From Deltaproteobacteria bacterium (GTDB lineage: Bacteria; Desulfobacterota; Desulfobacteria; Desulfobacterales; JAFDDL01), in assembly GCA_019310865.1 (NCBI GenBank), contig JAFDDL010000118.1, forward strand, positions 1-9,001: a stretch of 9,001 nucleotides of DNA, read 5' to 3'. This document shows, in pieces, positions 7,129 to 9,001 of the stretch (positions within the stretch are counted from its first letter, which is position 1; the number at the start of each line of letters is the position of its first letter). A model generated the notes under the pieces. The model ran no database searches. It worked only from the letters and a program-made list of their open reading frames with translations, and had not been told where the DNA came from. Both the position numbers and the translations under genes were made by a program.

Positions 7129-7454
7129 TCTTGAATTCCGGTGTCATGATCGGCGGCCTTGGGCAACCGACAAAAGAAGGTACACCCCATCAGGGTGGGC
7201 CACTTTCGCCGATTTTATCCAATATTGTTCTTGACGAGCTTGATAAAGAGCTTGAAAAGCGTGGACTGTGCTTTGTCCGTTACGCAGACGACTGTGTCAT
7301 CTTTGTCGGAAGCCAGCGGGCAGGGGACCGAGTAATGGAAAGTGCCAGCCGTTTTATCGGAAAGAAATTACGGCTGGTGGTATACCGGGAAAAGAGCGCC
7401 GTAGGTCGTCCGTGGGAACGCAAGTACCTTGGACTTTCGTTCCCCTGGATCTGA
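7122..7454 (+). pseudogene. Group II intron reverse transcriptase/maturase, fragment
   Basis: The frame reads RSFLNSGVMIGGL, then EGTPHQGGPLSPILSNIVL, DELDKELEKRG, FVRYADDCVIFVGS, SAVGRPWERKYLGLSF, and a stop soon after. These are the central RT blocks of bacterial group II intron-encoded proteins (LtrA type), in family order. The catalytic YADD is at 7281-7292. The near-invariant GTPQGG is interrupted by one extra His codon (CAT, 7188-7190), which suggests decay. About 110 residues remain of an expected 400 or more: the N-terminal RT blocks, thumb/X domain and C-terminal DNA-binding domains are absent. Without the RNA context it could be taken for a defence-type RT, but the DELDKELE and KYLGLSF context and the domain V/VI downstream point to an intron. 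Confidence 0.85.
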
Positions 7455-7460
7455 TTCTGC

Positions 7461-7574
7461 CCGATCAGCCGAACCGCGCAGTACAGACCCGTACGCTGCG
7501 TGGTGTGGGAGGGGGGAGCTGCGAGGCTCCTCCCTATCCCGATGGCCTATCGCATTGTTTTTCTGGCTGATCGG
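7461..7574. repeat. 10-bp perfect inverted repeat flanking domains V-VI
   Basis: CCGATCAGCC at 7461-7470 and GGCTGATCGG at 7565-7574 are exact reverse complements. They enclose the domain V/VI segment and the last bases of the DNA methyltransferase gene. The right arm lies inside the methyltransferase coding region, in the codons for VRSAR. Confidence 0.6.
7471..7543 (+). ncRNA. Group II intron domains V and VI
   Basis: Domain V: ACCGCGCA (7473-7480) pairs with TGCGTGGT (7497-7504), with one G-U pair. A two-base bulge GC (7495-7496) follows, then GTAC (7481-7484) pairs with GTAC (7491-7494) around AGACCC. A two-base bulge at that place is the hallmark of the catalytic hairpin. Domain VI: GGGAGGGGGGAGC (7507-7519) pairs with GCTCCTCCC (7526-7534) and TCCC (7537-7540), leaving TA unpaired. 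A7536 is the expected branch-point adenosine, seven bases from the proposed 3' end at 7543. Confidence 0.75.
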
Positions 7575-8473
7575 ACTTCGTAAAGAGCTTGGTCTTCACA
7601 AACTTGCATATGACCTGTATTGTCAGGTATCATCTTTTCAAATATCAATTCCGTTTTCAAAAAAAGATTGCTGCTCTCTTTTTTTAAGAATCGTGCTGCC
7701 ATACGACAATATTCGGGATCAATGTCTATCCCAATGCTGTTTCTACCGTATCTTAGGGAAGCGACCATGGTTGTCCCGGTACCGGAGAACGGGTCAAGAA
7801 CTGTATCGCCCTGAAATGAGAACATTCTAACAAGACGGGATGCGAGCTCAAGAGGAAAGGGGGCTGGATGGTTCCTGGTAGACGCACCAGTGATATTCCA
7901 TATTTGTTGAAACCACGTATTAAAATCCTTCTTATCTATTTTGCTTAATTTTCTTTGCTCCTCGGTCGGTTTTCGATAGCCACCCGGTTTTCTTTGCATT
8001 AAAATGAATTCCATATCATTTTTTATGATTGCATTAGGTTCATAGGGTTTTCCTAAAAATTTAGATCCATTTTCAACTTCAAAACTGGCATTTGATATTT
8101 TATGCCAAATAATCGGATTAAGATTGTCAAAGCCAATCTTTCGACATAAAACACAGATGTCTGCGTGTAAAGGAAAAACAAGATGGCGTCCGAATCTCCG
8201 TCTTGAAACGCACACGTCACCGACAACGCATACTAGCCTCCCTCCCGGAACGAGAACACGAAAAGCTTCACGCCATGTTTTTTCAAGCTCACCTAAAAAA
8301 GATTCATAATCATTGACGTGTCCCAATTGATCCGGATTTTCATTATAGCGTTTCAGATTCCAGTATGGAGGAGATGTAACGACTAAGTGAATAGATTCAT
8401 CAGCCAAGAAGGATAGATCTCTTGCGTCTCCGTTTATCAGCCTCTGTACGGTCTTATGTTTATTGTTTTTCAT
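7547..8473 (-). CDS. Site-specific DNA methyltransferase, beta class (N4-cytosine or N6-adenine)
   Basis: The 308-residue enzyme methylates an amino group of a base within a specific DNA site using SAM. The catalytic motif IV TSPPYW is at 33-38, and the SAM-binding motif I DPFSGTGTT is at 227-235, preceded by NHPAPFPLEL (201-210, motif X). Motif IV before motif I, with the target-recognition region between them (about 135-195), defines the beta class. The SPPY form is commonest among N4-cytosine enzymes, but N6-adenine methylation is not excluded. All core motifs look intact. The start ATG at 8473 overlaps the stop of the endonuclease fragment (ATGA), with GGAG seven bases upstream, so the two were coupled as a restriction-modification pair. 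The stop codon lies only three bases from the 3' end of the intron remnant, which is on the other strand. No controller (C) gene is seen. Confidence 0.92.
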   Translation of the reverse strand: MKNNKHKTVQRLINGDARDLSFLADESIHLVVTSPPYWNLKRYNENPDQLGHVNDYESFLGELEKTWREAFRVLVPGGRLVCVVGDVCVSRRRFGRHLVFPLHADICVLCRKIGFDNLNPIIWHKISNASFEVENGSKFLGKPYEPNAIIKNDMEFILMQRKPGGYRKPTEEQRKLSKIDKKDFNTWFQQIWNITGASTRNHPAPFPLELASRLVRMFSFQGDTVLDPFSGTGTTMVASLRYGRNSIGIDIDPEYCRMAARFLKKESSNLFLKTELIFEKMIPDNTGHMQVCEDQALYEVRSARKTMR

Positions 8474-8769
8474 ACAAAGGCTCCAACATGAGAAATAAGA
8501 GATTTAGCGAATATTAAAAATGAGAGATCAGTTGCTGGTTCCCTATAGTTACCTTCGAGGCCTTCTTGGCTATCTGAGGTAATGAATGATGCCGATGTAT
8601 AATGACGTTCGAGGACGAGCTTACGACAAAAAAGCTCATATCTCTTCATATAGGAAGCACCAACGAATTCTGGAAAAACATTAAAATGCGGCTCCTTAAC
8701 CCTTACTGGACGAATTGAAGCATCACAATTTTCAAGCATAAAGAAGTACCCGATAAACTGCTTACCCAC
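8470..8769 (-). pseudogene. Restriction endonuclease, C-terminal fragment (XhoI/PaeR7I-like)
   Basis: A 99-residue frame from a GTG at 8769 reads FIGYFFMLENCDASIRPVRV, then EPHFNVFPEFVGASYMKRYELF, CRKLVLERHYTSASFITS, NYREPATDLSFLIFAKSLIS, HVGAFV. I recall this pattern from the C-terminal part of XhoI/PaeR7I-family type II endonucleases (PF04555), which are about 200-250 residues; this assignment is from memory. More than half of the protein is missing. The PD-(D/E)XK-type catalytic core would normally be N-terminal to this piece, so cleavage activity is not expected. Two in-frame codons upstream of the GTG is a TAA. The break lies at an 11-bp tandem duplication. The stop overlaps the methyltransferase start by four bases (ATGA), the expected layout of a coupled R-M pair with R upstream of M. 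Confidence 0.6.
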
Positions 8770-8782
8770 TGCTTACCCACTG
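8761..8782. repeat. Perfect 11-bp tandem duplication at the broken end of the endonuclease
   Basis: CTTACCCACTG occurs at 8761-8771 and again at 8772-8782, and CTTA follows. It spans the first codons of the endonuclease fragment. Because 11 is not a multiple of three, the duplication shifts the frame between upstream and downstream DNA. Confidence 0.9.
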
Positions 8783-8816
8783 CTTAAACTCTCTATGAAA
8801 CTTATAATCTGACGAA

Positions 8817-8846
8817 CGTCCCCATGATTCTCGTCCCCATGATTCT
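8817..8846. repeat. Perfect 15-bp tandem duplication between RND permease and endonuclease fragment
   Basis: CGTCCCCATGATTCT occurs at 8817-8831 and 8832-8846. It lies in the non-coding gap between the RND stop codon (8863-8865) and the endonuclease fragment. It is a second short tandem duplication within 90 bases of the first. Confidence 0.9.
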
Positions 8847-8862
8847 TGTATGACTTGTCGGA

Positions 8863-9001
8863 CTATACTTCTTCGACAGACGTTTCTGCATCAAAGGCGG
8901 CGGGTCTGATGTCTTCGACGATCATATAAAGGGACGGCACCAGAATCAGGGTGATCAGGGTTGCCGCCAGCACCCCGAATCCTAAAGAGATGGCCATGGG
9001 T
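8863..9001 (-). CDS. RND efflux permease, C-terminal end (partial, runs off the right edge)
   Basis: The minus-strand frame enters from the right edge and ends at a TAG (8863-8865), giving 45 residues. [20 protein letters not shown] followed by [11 protein letters not shown] is the last transmembrane helix and tail typical of resistance-nodulation-division permeases, inner-membrane proton antiporters that work with a periplasmic adaptor and an outer-membrane channel. The tail [14 protein letters not shown] is hydrophilic and would be cytoplasmic. The start lies outside the window, and the substrate (drug, metal or other) cannot be told from this piece. No terminator is seen after it. Confidence 0.85.
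   Translation of the reverse strand, partial: PMAISLGFGVLAATLITLILVPSLYMIVEDIRPAAFDAETSVEEV

Larger units (their letters stand above)
7120..7543 (+). mobile_element. Group II intron remnant (partial reverse transcriptase plus RNA domains V-VI)
   Basis: A plus-strand remnant made of part of the intron-encoded RT, followed within about 20 bases by the intron's 3' RNA domains. The 5' half is missing (RNA domains I-III, most of IV, RT blocks before the GTPQGG region), and so are the maturase (X) and any DNA-binding or endonuclease domains. The left edge is where the methyltransferase frame stops making sense (about 7120-7130). The right edge is set by ...CCCGAT at 7538-7543, the usual 3' end of such introns, seven bases after the likely branch-point A. 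It cannot move or splice by itself. Confidence 0.8.

Noticed and set aside
7122..7454. The reverse transcriptase as a retron, DGR or antiphage (DRT/Abi) enzyme near the R-M genes.
   Set aside because: The motif context matches group II intron proteins, and intron domains V-VI with a branch-point A follow directly.
8863..8865. Stop-codon readthrough of the RND permease into the following open frame.
   Set aside because: The permease ends at a typical place for the family after its last helix, and nothing else supports recoding.
1..9001. CRISPR arrays, tRNA or rRNA genes, and IS elements with terminal inverted repeats.
   Set aside because: No regularly spaced repeats, no recognisable tRNA or rRNA sequence and no transposase motif were seen by eye. 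The only repeats are the short tandem duplications and palindromes listed.

Overview
The window comes from a Gram-negative (diderm) bacterium. It encodes a TonB-dependent outer-membrane receptor, a FecR-type inner-membrane anti-sigma regulator and the C-terminal end of an RND efflux permease, all of which need an outer membrane or periplasm. Pseudomonadota or Desulfobacterota fit best. The genus cannot be read from the sequence. Base composition is uneven: the hydrolase at the left is visibly GC-richer, the sigma/FecR pair and the divergent intergenic region are AT-rich, and the group II intron remnant is GC-rich again.

Left half (1-6800): a cell-surface-signalling locus. On the minus strand are a CocE/NonD-type alpha/beta hydrolase (78-1817), a hairpin terminator (1849-1880) and a TonB-dependent receptor with an N-terminal STN signalling domain (1912-4542). 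The receptor start is moved downstream to an ATG with a near-perfect Shine-Dalgarno. A gene-free, AT-rich region of about 580 bp separates it from a divergent plus-strand pair, a FecI-like sigma factor (5122-5688) and a FecR-like regulator (5685-6800), coupled by an ATGA overlap. By analogy with FecA/FecI/FecR, ligand binding at the receptor should be passed through STN to FecR, which frees the sigma factor to transcribe the receptor. The intergenic region holds three palindromes, one weak Fur-like sequence and an isolated TATAAT.

Middle (6800-7543): a junkyard of truncated pieces. A SAM-dependent methyltransferase fragment (minus) lacks both ends. Its coding similarity stops at the FecR stop codon on one side and at a group II intron remnant on the other. 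The intron remnant (plus) keeps a piece of reverse transcriptase with YADD, then jumps straight to RNA domains V and VI, so it cannot be autonomous.

Right (7547-9001): a restriction-modification remnant on the minus strand. A complete beta-class DNA methyltransferase (TSPPYW, DPFSGTG) overlaps by ATGA with the C-terminal ~100 residues of a restriction endonuclease that looks XhoI/PaeR7I-like. The endonuclease has lost its N-terminal part, so the methyltransferase is probably an orphan. Two perfect short tandem duplications lie just upstream of the broken end. The last 45 residues of an RND permease enter from the right edge. No clearly new system is evident. The most interesting items are the signalling locus with its linked hydrolase and palindromes, and the layered remnants between 6800 and 8863.
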